This document shows, piece by piece, positions 37,101 to 50,345 of a stretch of 64,000 bases of DNA. The translations under genes were made by a program, and so were the position numbers. Numbering within the stretch: position 1 is the stretch's first letter; each line of letters begins with the position of its first letter. Origin of the DNA: Promerops cafer. Its lineage: Eukaryota > Chordata > Aves > Passeriformes > Nectariniidae. The notes below the pieces were generated by a model that worked only from the letters and a program-made list of their open reading frames with translations, was not told where the DNA came from and ran no database searches. Location of the stretch: assembly GCA_013398275.1 (NCBI GenBank), contig VZSE01015521.1, forward strand, positions 1,559,893 through 1,623,892, in the 5' to 3' direction.

Positions 37101-37499
37101 ATAGGGACTTTCTTTTTCTTTTCAAAGTGCTTTAGGCTGGCATCAGAAAGTACTATGAATTTTAAGAGTGCCTCCTTTGCATCCCTGTCTAGCATGTCTA
37201 AGAGGAAATATTGTCAATCAAGTCTGACTAGCAGCCGTACAGGTCATGAAAGCAGTTGCATAACCAAACAGTGTGGACAGCCTTTGTATTCAAAAGATAA
37301 TGCAGTGCCACAGGTTTGAAAACAACAAAGCAAGGGAGGTGTGTTCAAAATCACAGCTGAAGGAGAACAGAAACACCTACATACTTTCATCTTGGAAAAA
37401 CATTTAGGACACTGAATACCCCTCTCTACCTTCATAAAGACAAAAGAAGCGTGGTACAATTGGGAATGACTGCCTGTTTTGTTTTGCTGCTCCAGTAGT

Positions 37500-37640
37500 T
37501 ATAAATGCCATGTCTCAGGCACCGCTGCTGCCGCTTTGTTGCTGTGAAGTGACAGCTGAGAAAAACGATGATGCCAGAGATACGTGTTATGAATACACAA
37601 ACAGGTGAGAGACAACCGATCCCGCAGACAGGAGTCTGGA
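37500..37640 (+). promoter_or_regulatory. Candidate intronic promoter/first exon: TATA-like box, CpG pocket, splice donor
   Basis: A TATAAAT sequence (37500-37506) is followed by a CpG-enriched stretch (CACCGCTGCTGCCGC, AACGATG, TACGTG, ACCGATCCCGC) and by ACAG/GTGAGA, a strong donor at 37604/37605. An ATG at 37510 opens 32 codons ending exactly at the donor's TGA, but it lies too close to the TATA box to start translation from that promoter. If real, it would be an antisense transcript to ANO10. All signals are short and could be coincidental. Confidence 0.25.
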
Positions 37641-38410
37641 CATTTCATTTAGTAAGTGCTTCTCCCTCTCCCTTTCTTTAAATCCAGCAACCCACCAAAT
37701 GTACGGCCTCACCTACAATGTGCTTCTGGAACTCTACTGGTAAATAATGGTGCAGACATTATTACAGCCTAAACACACTCAACAGCTTCAGCAGCAGCAT
37801 TGATCTCACTGTCATAAAAGAGGCTAGTCCAAGGTTCCTGAGCCTACTGGGATGCTGAATAGCCACCTCCAGACAGTCCTACTTTGTGTGCACAAAATAA
37901 ATTGAACTATTGACAATGCGATATTTGTTATCTTTTTAACAAGAAATCCTAGTGAAAAAATGTAGTGAAACAGAAAATGTAACTACCATACAATATATAA
38001 AGAGTAACTTTCTTGAGATGTTGCACATTAGTTCTAAAATACTATATAAATGCTGAAATGCAACAGACATTTGGAGTTTGGTCATGTCGACACATATACC
38101 TGCTACTCTGTCATGCAACAAAGGAAAAGGGTTTAAGCTATGTAAGAGAGAGAAAAAAGAAATCCTTTTTTTTCCTTCTTTTAAACAAATTCAATGCCAA
38201 TCTCCAATTAAACCTGTGTATTACCAACTCACTTATTTAATTCATACCCAAAGGACATGGCTTTATATCCATAAAGAACATATTCTTCTATTGTGTTGAC
38301 ATTGAACTAAACTGAAAAAACTTAGCATGTAACTGAAACAGAAATAGAGCATCAAAAGTATGTTCACAGCATCAATGCACCATTCTGGCAGTTAGACAGT
38401 GATAAAAACT

Positions 38411-38502
38411 AGAATGGTTTGGTCTTTTTGATTCCTTTCTGGAGCTTCAGGGTAAGTTCTCCCTGCCACACATCCCAGTACAATTGTTTCAACTGCTCTT
38501 AA
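38411..38502 (-). mobile_element. Possible diverged CR1 3'-end relic
   Basis: On the plus strand it begins TAGAATGGTTTGG, the reverse complement of a CR1 3' terminus, and continues with AGTTCTCCCTGCCA and then CCAGTACAATTGTTTCAACT, which can be aligned by eye to the usual ccaacccccctgcca...accaggttgctcaaag order. Between these landmarks the match is poor, so chance similarity or another repeat family is possible. Confidence 0.4.
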
Positions 38503-40032
38503 GAAAATAAAAGGATCCAAACGATGGATAAATTTAAGCTTACCATTTCCAGCCATTTCAGTTTTTGTTATATTTCTATGGACTTTCTAATAATCCACTT
38601 CCATACCAATGTAGTCTTCTTTTTAGCACCTTTCCAAGTTAATAAAAAGCACAAAATACAAAACTAAAACTGCTATAGCTTATACAACGACATTATTAGA
38701 GGAGGCTGAACTATTTGAAGTGAAATCAAGGACTTGTCAACAGTACACTGCATTTAGTAATGACATCAGGAGTTTTTAAGAGTCCTACATCCATGGGAGA
38801 GCACAGTTTAGAATAGTAAACTTGGTATGGCCATCGCAATAGTAAGTACCTACAGGTAACAAAGAATCCCACCCAGTCTCAGAGCCCCCTCACCTGCAAG
38901 CTCATGAATGCCAAAAGGAGCAATAAAAAGACTGTTTCTATTATGGTGTTCTCTATTATTAGGCCATGTCTTGTTTCTGCAACAGAAACCCTTTCGTTTC
39001 ATGTAGTTATAACCATAACTAAGTTTCCTGAATGTCTTCATTCCTGAGGAGCATGATTGTTTTCATACACACAGTGCTAGCTAGGAAAGATCAGAAAGAA
39101 TGAGTACACAAACAGAAGTACCCCAAGAAGAATTTGATATACAGACAAAGAGCACAACACAGAAGGTTTACACCATCACCACCTGGTTTATGCCTCAGTC
39201 AGAAGTTCTCGTCACCACTAACAACCAACAATTAATGCCAATCAACTTGCATCAGCATAAAATTGTTTCTTGAGAACACTATAAAACTTGGCTGATAAAC
39301 AATTTTGATGTGGAATACTCAGAGCATCTGAAAACATGTGACTTGAATTACATAAAGTTTTGATTAAACAGCATCATATAAATTAAAAAGGCTTAAAAAT
39401 GAGACAAATGATAGAGCTCAAGGATACCATCTTAGTATGGTTGTTCCTTTTCTGAAGTGGCATATGAACCATCTCAAAACACTGTATCTGCTGTTGATGA
39501 TTTGGAAGAAAAATAAAATAACTTCAGAAAAAAACCCTGTGGTGCCTAAGCAACAATAAATTCTGTAGAAACCAAGGTGCTGATGCAGAGGTGCCACATC
39601 TGACCACATACAAGCAAGACAAACTTTCAGAACAACCAAGTGAAAGGCTGTACGTACAAATGGTTGCAAAGGTCAGGTGACAGAATGGGGGAACCACTGT
39701 CCTCAGAAGCAGTAACTCAAAATAAGAGATATGGATACTGACTAATAATAATTTTGGTATTACTCCTTGGACAGCATGGAAGTACTGTACTAAATGTGGC
39801 AAACAAAGAAATCTGGAGAAGACAGAAAGCAAAATTACTTTGCCTCTGATACTGATCAGACTAGTACTGTAAAAGCAAAGGAAATGTAGGATTCCCCACC
39901 TCAAGAGCAATGCTGTAAAAATGGGAAATGCTTGCAGACAAAACCCCAGTATATTGGAGGTTTTTTGACTGAAGAATCACAGTGACAGCATAAAGAAGCC
40001 TTTCTTTACCAAGAAGAAAATTAAAGGGTAAT

Positions 40033-40092
40033 TTGATTAAAGTATATATAGTATAATAATAGTATATATAATAGTATATATATTGATTAAAG
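40033..40092. repeat. AT-rich repeat bounded by a 10-bp direct repeat
   Basis: TTGATTAAAG occurs at 40033-40042 and again at 40083-40092. Between them AGTATATATA-type units are repeated with ATA/ATAAT interruptions. The arrangement suggests a slippage-driven expansion or a duplication of about 50 bp. Confidence 0.8.
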
Positions 40093-40279
40093 AGAGATAT
40101 CAAACAGAATAGAAGGGTCCTAAATTTAGGGAGGCAATGAAGGACAAGAAACTGAAGATAGTCAAATGTAAAATAGGTGATTTTTCTTTTCTTAAATGGT
40201 ACAATTTATGCTTGAAAGAAGGTACTAAGGGTCACAATTTTTGCAACTTATGTACATGAAAGTGTAATTTTCATCAATT

Positions 40280-40305
40280 GTTTTTGGGGTTTGGGGTTTT
40301 TTTTT
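40280..40305. repeat. T/G-rich tract
   Basis: GTTTTTGGGGTTTGGGG followed by a long T run. Short low-complexity DNA of the same class as at 16.7 kb. Confidence 0.8.
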
Positions 40306-43300
40306 AAAGAGAATATATTACCAGCTCAAACTTTTAAAAGACAAGAACTGAAAATATAATGGAATTCATGTCAATGCTAAGAAAACTTGAGGCGTTTTCT
40401 GGCTTTAAAATCTGGCATGTTTAGAAATGTTCAATACAAATTAAGTACTACTACCTGAACAGTATTTTTTTCAGTGCATAAAGTGTTCTATGCAAAATAC
40501 TCCTTTTCAAAACTTATGTGCAGTCCTTTCACAAGTGAAAATGTCATTTGGCTATCTTTGTAGTTCTACTGTAATAGCAAAGGAACATTCTTTCATTTGA
40601 TGAGCTGAAAGTGCCTCAACACATCAGCACATTGGTACTAACTAAAGAACTACCAAATGTATAACGTCTGTGTTCTCTTTACTTCAAAGTGAAGAATAAA
40701 AAAAAAGGCAAGATATAAGAATAATAACATAATAAACTCTTAGAAATCAGACTGCTTATGTTTCAAAAGACATAAATCACCTAATTAACACTGAAATAAA
40801 CTGTCTTTTCTCTGACATGAGCAGTGAGAACAGACTGAAAATTATGGCAGCAGAGATGAACCACCGGGATAAGAGCAGAATGAACAATCAGGCGAAGAAT
40901 TGAAAGGCTCTCCTCGTAAATTACTCCAAAATAAGTTTAGCATTTCACTTACGTTTTATATCAATTTTCAGCAAGATGCAGGACCTAGAAATCCTGTTAC
41001 CACAAAAGAAGCCTGATGATGCAGAATTTTATTTGCTGTTTAGAGAATAAAAACACCTGACCCTGTGCTGCATCCATTTGTGAAAAGTCAGTTCTTCACA
41101 AGAAGAGCAGTTTCAGTCACATCTCTAGAATGTTGTAGGGCCAGATTTATTTTGAAATAGGTAGCTCCTGATGGAAGTGGTGGGTTTTTTTATTGTCCAT
41201 TTTTGCTTCTGCTTATCACCTTCTAAAAGGAACCAAGCTTTTCAATGTATTTGAAAGGGAGAACTTAAAAGAAAGGACATCAAATCTGCAGAGAGCACTC
41301 ACACAGAAGATAAAACACTTCCTATAATGATCTGTGAACTCGAGTACAGGTAGCCTACCTTCGCTTCAGGGGCTCAATACTAAGACACAGCAACAAAGGA
41401 AGACAAACTGATCAAACCATTCAAGATGATGTCAATCTCCAGCAGATATCATATAGCCCTTGTAAAATGCAGTTATCTTGGAGGGACTTTAAAAATGGCC
41501 TAGATTAAAATTCTACTAGTTCATATAACATTAATATACATTTTAGAAAATAAATAAATGAAGGATTGCTGATATGGGATTTAAGGGGGTTAACAGAAGA
41601 AACTAATTAATTTATCATATATCTTTATGCTGTTAATAGGCTGCTGTATAATAAATATTTAGTTGTACCCTGAAGTAATTTTAACAAGCCAAGGGATTCA
41701 ACACTGCTTAAGAGTCTTCTGAACTTCAGTTAGTAAAATATGGAATAAAGGAACTTTTCAAGGAAGAGGAAAATGCGAGTGGATAAGCACCTCTAATGTG
41801 GATATGCACCTGCAATGCTCTAAAGGCACAAGATTAACACAACATCCTTTCTTTAGTCACTTCCTAAATTATGAGATATTTTATACTCCCATTCTAGGAT
41901 TAACTGGAAAGCAGACCAAGCTAGCTACCTAGGAGACCTGAGAAGCAATATAATGGAAATTTAACTAGTTCCCTACTTTGGAATGACACAGACACAAAAG
42001 TGTTTCAATATGCAATCAGAACGGAAAAAAAACAAAAGTGAAAAGGAACTCCCTACAAGAATTCAGGTGGTATTCCAAGCAGCTATAATTTGTGAAGATT
42101 TTTTTTTAAACTCTAGTAACCTGACTCTGTTTCCATAGATGAAGGGAAGATTCTGACAGCAATCAAAAACAGGAAATAAAGCATATGTGAATGAAAATGG
42201 TAATCTGCTGCTTCCATAAACAACTTATTTTGTAGACAGAAATTTTTTATGAAAGATTTGGAGTTTGCATAAAGCCATCAAGGAGCCTCCTTAAAATGCC
42301 TATGAGAAATTGAGCTATCCTTTGCTTTCAGAAGTGGGGGATAACTGAATAATTCATTTAGGTCTATATTGAAAATGGCATTACACAACTCTAAAAGGAT
42401 TGCCATATCTACTTTGAAAACAAGAAAGTAACTAGCTACAACCTTCATGGGAGTAAATAATTTCCACAAGAACAGTTTTAGTCTTTGTCCTCCATTCTTC
42501 ATGGTTTAATGGAAGAAGAATAATTCAGACAGCATAAGAGTATTTGATACATGAAGTGTCACAGTATCCCTATGAGGTAAGTAAAGATAATTGCCCAGAG
42601 AATTAAGCCAAAAGGTAAGTCTCTCACCCTGGGCACCACTGACTGCTGCATCTTCAGGTTCATGGCATTCTGTGCAAGTCCTCATCCATACTTCGCTCAA
42701 AACTCAAGAACAGTTTTATGGAATAAATCAGTCATAGAAATAACATTGTAAAAGGAGACACACACTAGATGATTTAACATCTGGAACTGTTCAATCCCGG
42801 AAGATACTTTTACTGCACAATTCCAGAGGTTGGCCCATGTAATCATTAGGCACTGTTTAAATAGACTAGCAGCATTCCCTTTCCATATGGATTATAACTC
42901 AGTCTTCATTTTCTTATAACAGCTATAAAAAGTTGTAGACACTCTAATTTTTTTCTTGCAAGTATTTTCCATTTATTCATTAATTATATCCTTGAACAAT
43001 TTTAGGTTGTATTATTAAAATTTAATAAAATATAACTACTAGCAATGCAGGAAATTAATCTAATGCATGCTTAAATTACTTGTTGCAGTTTCCAAACAGT
43101 TTATACAGGACTATCTGGATCATAAAGATGCACTGAATTCACAGAATATAAGACCCTCTGGTATTTTCCATCGTATTTCCTTTCAAGAAAACAGCAATCT
43201 GCAAATGTGGATGTGGAACTGCTCTTGTTTAGATAAACAAGAACTTTTTATTAATTATTTTCTCTTGACTAATTCAACACTGTCTACACTGTAGTGCATC

Positions 43301-46300
43301 TGTGGGCCATATAAAGATCTTGGTCCAGACCTGGGCTTTCTACTAACCATTTATCCTCTCTTTTCAGCCATGAACTTATGTATGGGTTTCTTAAGATCTG
43401 ACTTAAGCAAGTCTTACACAAAAAAAAAAAGAAAAAAATTCTTGCCCTTCAGCATCCCCTACAACCAACATAACCTATTATATTCTAATAGCTACCAAAG
43501 TTTAGGAGAAAGGAGAATACATGCAAGAGTATTTAATTTAGCTATTCAGCCATACTTTAAATCTCACTGAGCACTGCAGAGTTGTTCAGAAATTAAAATG
43601 CATACATCTCAACAGTTTAATCTGTATTTGTGAAATCAAACTAGGCCCTTTTTTTCTGTTGAAGGACCCTGTTTTCATGTGGGATAATCCATATATTTGT
43701 CCACACTCCCTATTCCTTCGTTAAAACTTCCCACAAAACCCTAGCTGAACCTTCCTATGGACAACTTCCTTAAATTCATAGGTAACAATAAATAAATAGA
43801 AACACAAACAGATACCTGACGTAGATGATTCCGCATATAACCTTGATTTACATATTTTCCTTTTCTAAACTTCTTACCTATTATCTATCTTTAAACTTCC
43901 TGTTTAACTATGGCACAAACTTTTTTTTTTAGATTGAAATAGGTATGAACTCACTATAAGCAGCACCATGCAGAAATGCTGGGTATATGTAATTCTTACT
44001 GCACTGCTGGGTGATACATCAATTACCATCTCTCAGGCACCAGCCCTAGGTACAGCAAAACATGAACAAGGATATCCATGCATGTTCACTCAGTGCACTC
44101 ATTTTAATCCCCAGAAGCTGATAAATTTAGAATGGTAATAGCTATTTAAAAGTTAATTTTTCAACTGCTAAGGATAATCAATCAGATTTTAAAACAGTGT
44201 TTTTATGTTCATGGGACAGAGATACTTGAATCTTTGCAAAAACCGCAAGGCTGATCTACTTCTGAAAGCAGAGCACAATCCATTAAAAAAATCCATGCAG
44301 CTCTTGTCACATCCATTCGTCACTTTTTCCTGCCAAAATAAGACCCATTTGTAAATTATCAATTTGGTAAAGGACTAACATTTAAGTGGGTAAATACACT
44401 TGATTCTACTGACTTTTTATTAAAATCATCTAAATTCCTACTAAGCTCTCACGCAGCCTTACAGTATAATCAGAAATTTAAATTGTCCTCCTTCCATCTT
44501 TAGCCAGGAGAGGTGATTGAGTTTTAAAAACAAAAAGAAGATAATCTTCTTAAACAGGATGAAGCAATCATACTTAACTGTAAAATAACCATGCAGCTGT
44601 TAATAAGGCATGTTAGCTCTTATGCCAAATTACTTCGTAGTTTAATAAGTACTGTAGCATATTTAGATAAGAACATTGAATCCTGTGACCTAAAGCTATA
44701 GATACACATCTCACAATAATTTTTGTCTTGAATTAATGCATAGGCAGTTAAAGCAAACAGTGAAGACAGAACTCAGGTGAAGTCCATCAAAGCACCATTC
44801 CAACACACAAAATGAGGTTTAAACCACGTTTGTCATTACTGAGATTCAATTTTACTGCTGTTTTGGTAAAAATGTTCAACTAAAATTTCTCATCTGTCAG
44901 TTCAGCAGTTTCCTAGTAGTTGAAATCAACCAAATGCATAATAAAAGTAGAAAAGTTCCAGGCTGACAGTGCAGGCTGTGTTACGCAAGAATCATATAAA
45001 CACTTCCACAACTTAAAATAATCAAATATTTTTAATATCGTTCAACTTCCTCTCTGGCTAGTTCCTTTTTCAAAACAAAACCCCAAATACGGAAATTAAA
45101 ATGTTATTGTTCTATTTAGAAAGGAAAGAAACAATGAACTAACAAATTTGCACTTTTTAATTTCTGAAAACTACTACTATTTGACAAGTAACCTGCAGAG
45201 TGAGTGATTTTAAGAGACTGGCCCCTCCATTGTTCACAAAATAGTACTCCAAACAATTCATTTTGTTCTCTGTTCCTCCAAATACCACATAAGAGTCTTG
45301 CCTGACATCCTGCCCATGTTTACTTCAGCAACAAATGTCATGAATGCATCATTCAGATCTTAATGTTTAGCTTCCAAAGGAAAAAGGCAGTACAGTTCTG
45401 AAGCAAAAAAAAAAAAATCATCCAATAAAGTTCTGGAACAAAAATAATCTGAAAAAGTCATGCATATAAAAAGTTGAGCTTTTAAGAAGTATGTACCAGT
45501 AGTCTGAATTATGTCACACTTGTAAATATATCAAGTGGAAAGTCTGTACAATAATATATTTGCCCAAAAAAAGTAATTAATGCACTCTAAAGCACTAGGT
45601 GACCACTCCAAAAGCTCATTCTCCTTTATTTTTCGTTAGACACTCAGCCACATAACTACCAGGTCCCTCGTTGTAACAGCCCCATGCAGAGTGGAGCAAG
45701 TGTAACCAGAAGAATCAAATGCTAAGAAAGCAGTATATAAAATCTGTGTCTGTGGATTTAACAAAGGCAAGGGACCTTGGTCTTTCTAGACACTCAGAAG
45801 GAAGAGAAAGGCATGAAGCATTTATTCCAACAGCCTGGGAAAACACTGTTTAATCTGAAGGAGAGAGTTTTGTGTCTTCGAATAAAGTCAGGTAAGGTCT
45901 GAGGGCTAAGACATATAAGCACTGTATAGAGAGACAGCCACAAAAACAAAGGCAGCAGTCACTTGGACACCTAGGGAGGAAAGGAAGTAACATAGGGCTG
46001 GAAGTCCAACTCCACCATGAAAGGAAGAACAGAACACAGAACTTCAACAAAAATCAGGAAACAACATTAGAGGGAGTATTTATTGTAAGTAGAGTTTTGG
46101 TAAGAACAGAAGCATGAAATTAATTTTAGGCAGTCTGCAAGGTAAGCAGCAATTTTTCAGGTAGAAAATTTCAGTTTATATATGAAAGCACCATAAATTT
46201 CTATATGACATTTTTACCTACTCTAAAATAAAATGTACTTTAGGCAGCTGAATAAGAGGTTAAAGATTTCTTTTTGGAATTAATGTCTGTGTATTTATAT

Positions 46301-49300
46301 GAGTGCAAGTTTCAGCAATATCAGTCCCAGGCTTTGCAGAAGGTCATCATGTTTCTGGCTAAAGAATATTTTATAGCACTCTCTTCAGCCTGAGCAAAAG
46401 CTTATCAACACACCTCTCTCTTCACTGCATGACCAAGAAAGCAATGTGTATTTTTCAACCTTACTCTGCATTACTCACTACCGAGACTGCAGGATCAGGT
46501 ATAGGAGAAATGACCAAGCATTCTAAAAGGCAGATCATTGTTTCTAACACTATTTACATGAGGATTTTTCCTTTCAAAACCAAACCAAGACTCCTCATTA
46601 ACTCAAATGTTTATGCTGCTACAAGTAGCAAGAGAAAATCACTGGAACATCATTTATTACAGAGTAATACCTGAAGAGGAGTAACTCCACTGTAATATTT
46701 ATCATCTCCTTTGATGTCCTTTCAGACATAAGGCTACCAAACACAGCCACAGTAAGCATCTGTCCACGCTGTTTAGGTCAGATTTTCTTAACCACTATCT
46801 ACTATTTTTGGAAGTTTCTCCTTCCCTAAGATCATTGTCAAACTACAGGAGAATTATATACTGTTAGGCAAACATCTGACACTATTTAACACTATTTAAT
46901 GCTTTCAAACATTTACACCAGTCACATCTTTTTAAACAAAAACTTCAAGATGTACAAGGAAATTATGTTATCACATGTAACCATAAATTGTTTTTTCTAT
47001 TACTGAATACTCCTTCAGATAGACAAGTGAGAGAGACCCCCAGAGGTTTTCCAAACAGTAATTTGTAACTGTTCAAATCACTGTTTGCATCATTTGAAAA
47101 TAATTTTTAGCATCCATTCCTTTATGCACATAAACATACTAAAAGAAGCAGTCAATGCATAGTCCTATCCACATAATGATGCAATACAGAACACTTTTTG
47201 AGCAACTACTCTAAGCAGTTTGTGAGGATTTTGTGACAACCTGTTCTTGAATCAGCCCCTTTGAATTCATGAACACGGTGGACAACAACTGCCAAGTTTG
47301 TCACTGACAAGAAATAGCAACAGAGCCATGCCAACAAAGTTCAAAAGTCAAGAAGAAGACACCAGAGACTGAGAAAATGGCTTGAAAGTGTGTTTTTTGA
47401 TACCTCAGGAGGAGCTTCACACATTTTGAGGAATTCAGAGCTAAATATAAGGAAATGCAAACTCTACAACTTTTCAGAAAGATTTCCTACCCAATGCTTC
47501 TGCACAGCATCCTACTCAGATCCTACAATCTCTAAGCAACCCCAGCCTTTCCCCAGGGAGCCTAAATTCTCTTCTGTCCTCAGATGCATCTCACTGTGCA
47601 CATTATGGTTCTTCCCTTGTCATCAGGCACTTTGCACCAGTGCTCAGGCTTTCTCAAACCCGTAGTGCTCAGTTTTTGCTCAATGCAACTGTCTGGGGAA
47701 AGGCAGCTGCTCCTGCAGAAGCACAGTGCTGATTCCCCTGGCTTCTTGTCCTTCCCTCCAAGTTTGTTCCCCTTTTGACTGTTTCTGCTCGGTGAAACAG
47801 GTACAATTTTTTTCATTCTGTCTGCACAACTCTCCATGAAAAAACCCCACCTGGCCCTGCCTAGGACAATACACACTGAAGAAGTTAGTGCTGACAGCAG
47901 CGTCAGACTGCAGATCATCCACAAAACTTGCTGTGGAGAAGCTGTATATCTGCCCTCACCTTCTGGGTCTCCTAGAAGACTAGACTAGACCTTCTTCCCT
48001 CGCTCTGCCCCTTTGTTAGTGGTTTCAAAACTGAAAAATATGAAAGCTGCTTTTAGAAGGTTATAAAAATAAATCCTATTGTGTTACTGAGAGCGTAGAA
48101 ACATCCAACATCCTGTCTCTGGAAAGAGGTGCAGAAGAAAAGACATGTAGATAATGATAATTTCCCACAGCATTCCTCTAAGCAAACTGCTCCTTCAGGA
48201 CCACTCATACCCGAGGTTGTATCTCTATTTTAGGTTTAGTCTTTCCATTCATTAAACATTTTGAAAAATGTAATTGAAAACACATCAATTATTCCTTGCA
48301 GCCTGATCACTGTGCATCACTGCTAGAAGGAAACTGACCAAATAAACTGCTTACATCAAAATGGCTTTTTTAACCCTAAAATTTGCCCTATACATAAAGT
48401 GAATCCCTCACTGTTGTATTCATCCTAACAGTATCTTAAAAACCCCAAAAATAGTAACAGCTATTAGCAACTATTTGAAAAGAACTTTGACAGCACTGAT
48501 TAAACCTAGCAACTCTCATTTAATCATTAGGTTCCTTTAAAAATAGATGGACTTGTACAACCATGATTTTGTTCTGAAAGTATCTTCTAGATGTTAAGAT
48601 AAGAAGAGAAAACTGTGCTTTAATAAATAAATACATTAAATCTGAACTGCAGAGGAAGCTAAATTAACCCCACTGGGGCTCCCATCTCTGTTGTTTTGCC
48701 AGTTTTGTTTTTGTTTGCTTGCGTGTGATATAAATATTGAAACATTTGGCTCAAAGTACTCCTCAGCATACACAGGAGACTTGCAGAGCCAGTTCAGTGT
48801 CAAACAGGAAAAGGAGAGCAAATGACATCCTGTCTGCTTATGTAATTTTTTTTTCCAAAGTTTGCTTCCCACAGTTGGGATTTAAAATAGTATCTTAGCT
48901 GCATTATAAAAGCAGGGTAAGTTCACTAGAACTTTATTGTTTACCACAAGATGAGTATGCAATAGGTAATTAGAAGAAATAAATTAATTGCCCTGTACCA
49001 AATTCTAAACCCATCATTACACATTTTCCCACACACTTTAACTCAAAAGGAGAAAACATGCCTGCAAATAGAAAATGAAACAGAACACTGGTCTTTGTCA
49101 GACCATTTATTTGGGCTTAGGCAATTTCCCCAACTGCTGAGGTAATACCACAATGTGTGCAGGATCACTGCATACTTCAACCCAAGTTTAAAACATTTTT
49201 CTTCACTTAAAATGCATTACTGGTTCAAAGGATCAGCAGCTTAGTTTCACTGTACTGCGAGCCAGTGCGACTGTGTAACAGTGAAATGGGTCTTTTTCTG

Positions 49301-50202
49301 TGTGCAGTATTTAAAAAGTTGTCAGTATTGAGTGAAAAACTGTTTAAGTTCTCAGATGACTCTTATTTCGAGTCATTACACACTCACTCTTCTCCACCAA
49401 GAAAAATCATTATTTTGCTTATTCTGGCATCACACCTATCTTATCACTGATCATAAAGAGCTACCTGTTAAAGCTATTTTAAGTCAATTTTCATTGAGTT
49501 TATTTCCCACAGCCCAAACATCCTGTCACTGGGGAAACATCTGTGGGCAGGAATGCAAATTATCAATTATATCTAAGGAGGCACAAAACAAAAAAGTTTG
49601 AAAAACAAAGGCAGATTATCACAAATTCTACAGATAAAATATTTCTGCAAACTGATTTCACATTTCTGCTAGACTAAAACAGTTTGGGGTTGTTGTTCTG
49701 TGCCATTATTTTCTCCTTTTAGTGTGTTCCATAAAACCTCCAAAGCTATCAGAATTCAATTACATTTAACAACTGAATGCTGATCTGGACTAAAATCCCC
49801 ATCTCCCAAACAATACTAAGGAACTTCTGAAACCCATCAAATTCTTGAATACTCTTAAAATGCTAACACAGACAGAATTTAAAGCTCTATAATAAACAAG
49901 CAGAAACTGTTTTGAGTTCTGAGTACTTGGTAAATCAGCAGGGAGAAAGGGCAACTTACAAAACAATGGAATGCATGTTATAAATGTTTAGAGCTTGCCT
50001 AATCCAGAAGTGACACCAATATGAGATAACATGTACATTCATATTACTAGGGTTACTTCATTGTAATTCCTAGCCAATATTTTTATTTCTAGTACAAGAA
50101 CAGATCAGGTTGCTTTGAAGGCCTGCTAGAATTTTAGTTCATGTAGCATAATGGTATAATTAATGAACCAAATAATGTACCATTTTAACTTCATTTAGGC
50201 TG

Positions 50203-50345
50203 AAACTCAAACACAACAAAAATAAAAACAAAAAAATCCTAAACAAAAACAAACAAACAACTAAAAAAACCCCAATACCACACACACAAACCCCCAAACC
50301 TCAAACAAAAAAACCTCACTCACAAAACAACAACAAAAAAACCCT
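50203..50345. repeat. Long A/C-rich low-complexity tract
   Basis: About 140 bases almost devoid of G and poor in T, built from AAAC, AACAA, CACACACA and CCCC/AAAA units. It is the longest such tract in the window; the minus strand is T/G-rich. Confidence 0.9.

Noticed and set aside
39524..39910. 128-codon hydrophobic minus frame that could suggest a membrane protein
   Set aside because: Leu/Phe/Ser-rich content arises from T-rich antisense DNA. No ordered transmembrane pattern or family motif is visible.
42780..42840. Minus-strand WNCAV motif considered as part of the ANO10 NCALIG helix
   Set aside because: Only the NCA core matches. The following residues (VKVSSGIEQF) do not resemble the family.
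47580..47924. 114-codon minus frame in a GC-richer stretch
   Set aside because: No recognisable domain, no splice-site context supporting an exon, and overlapping frames of similar length on the plus strand indicate composition rather than coding.
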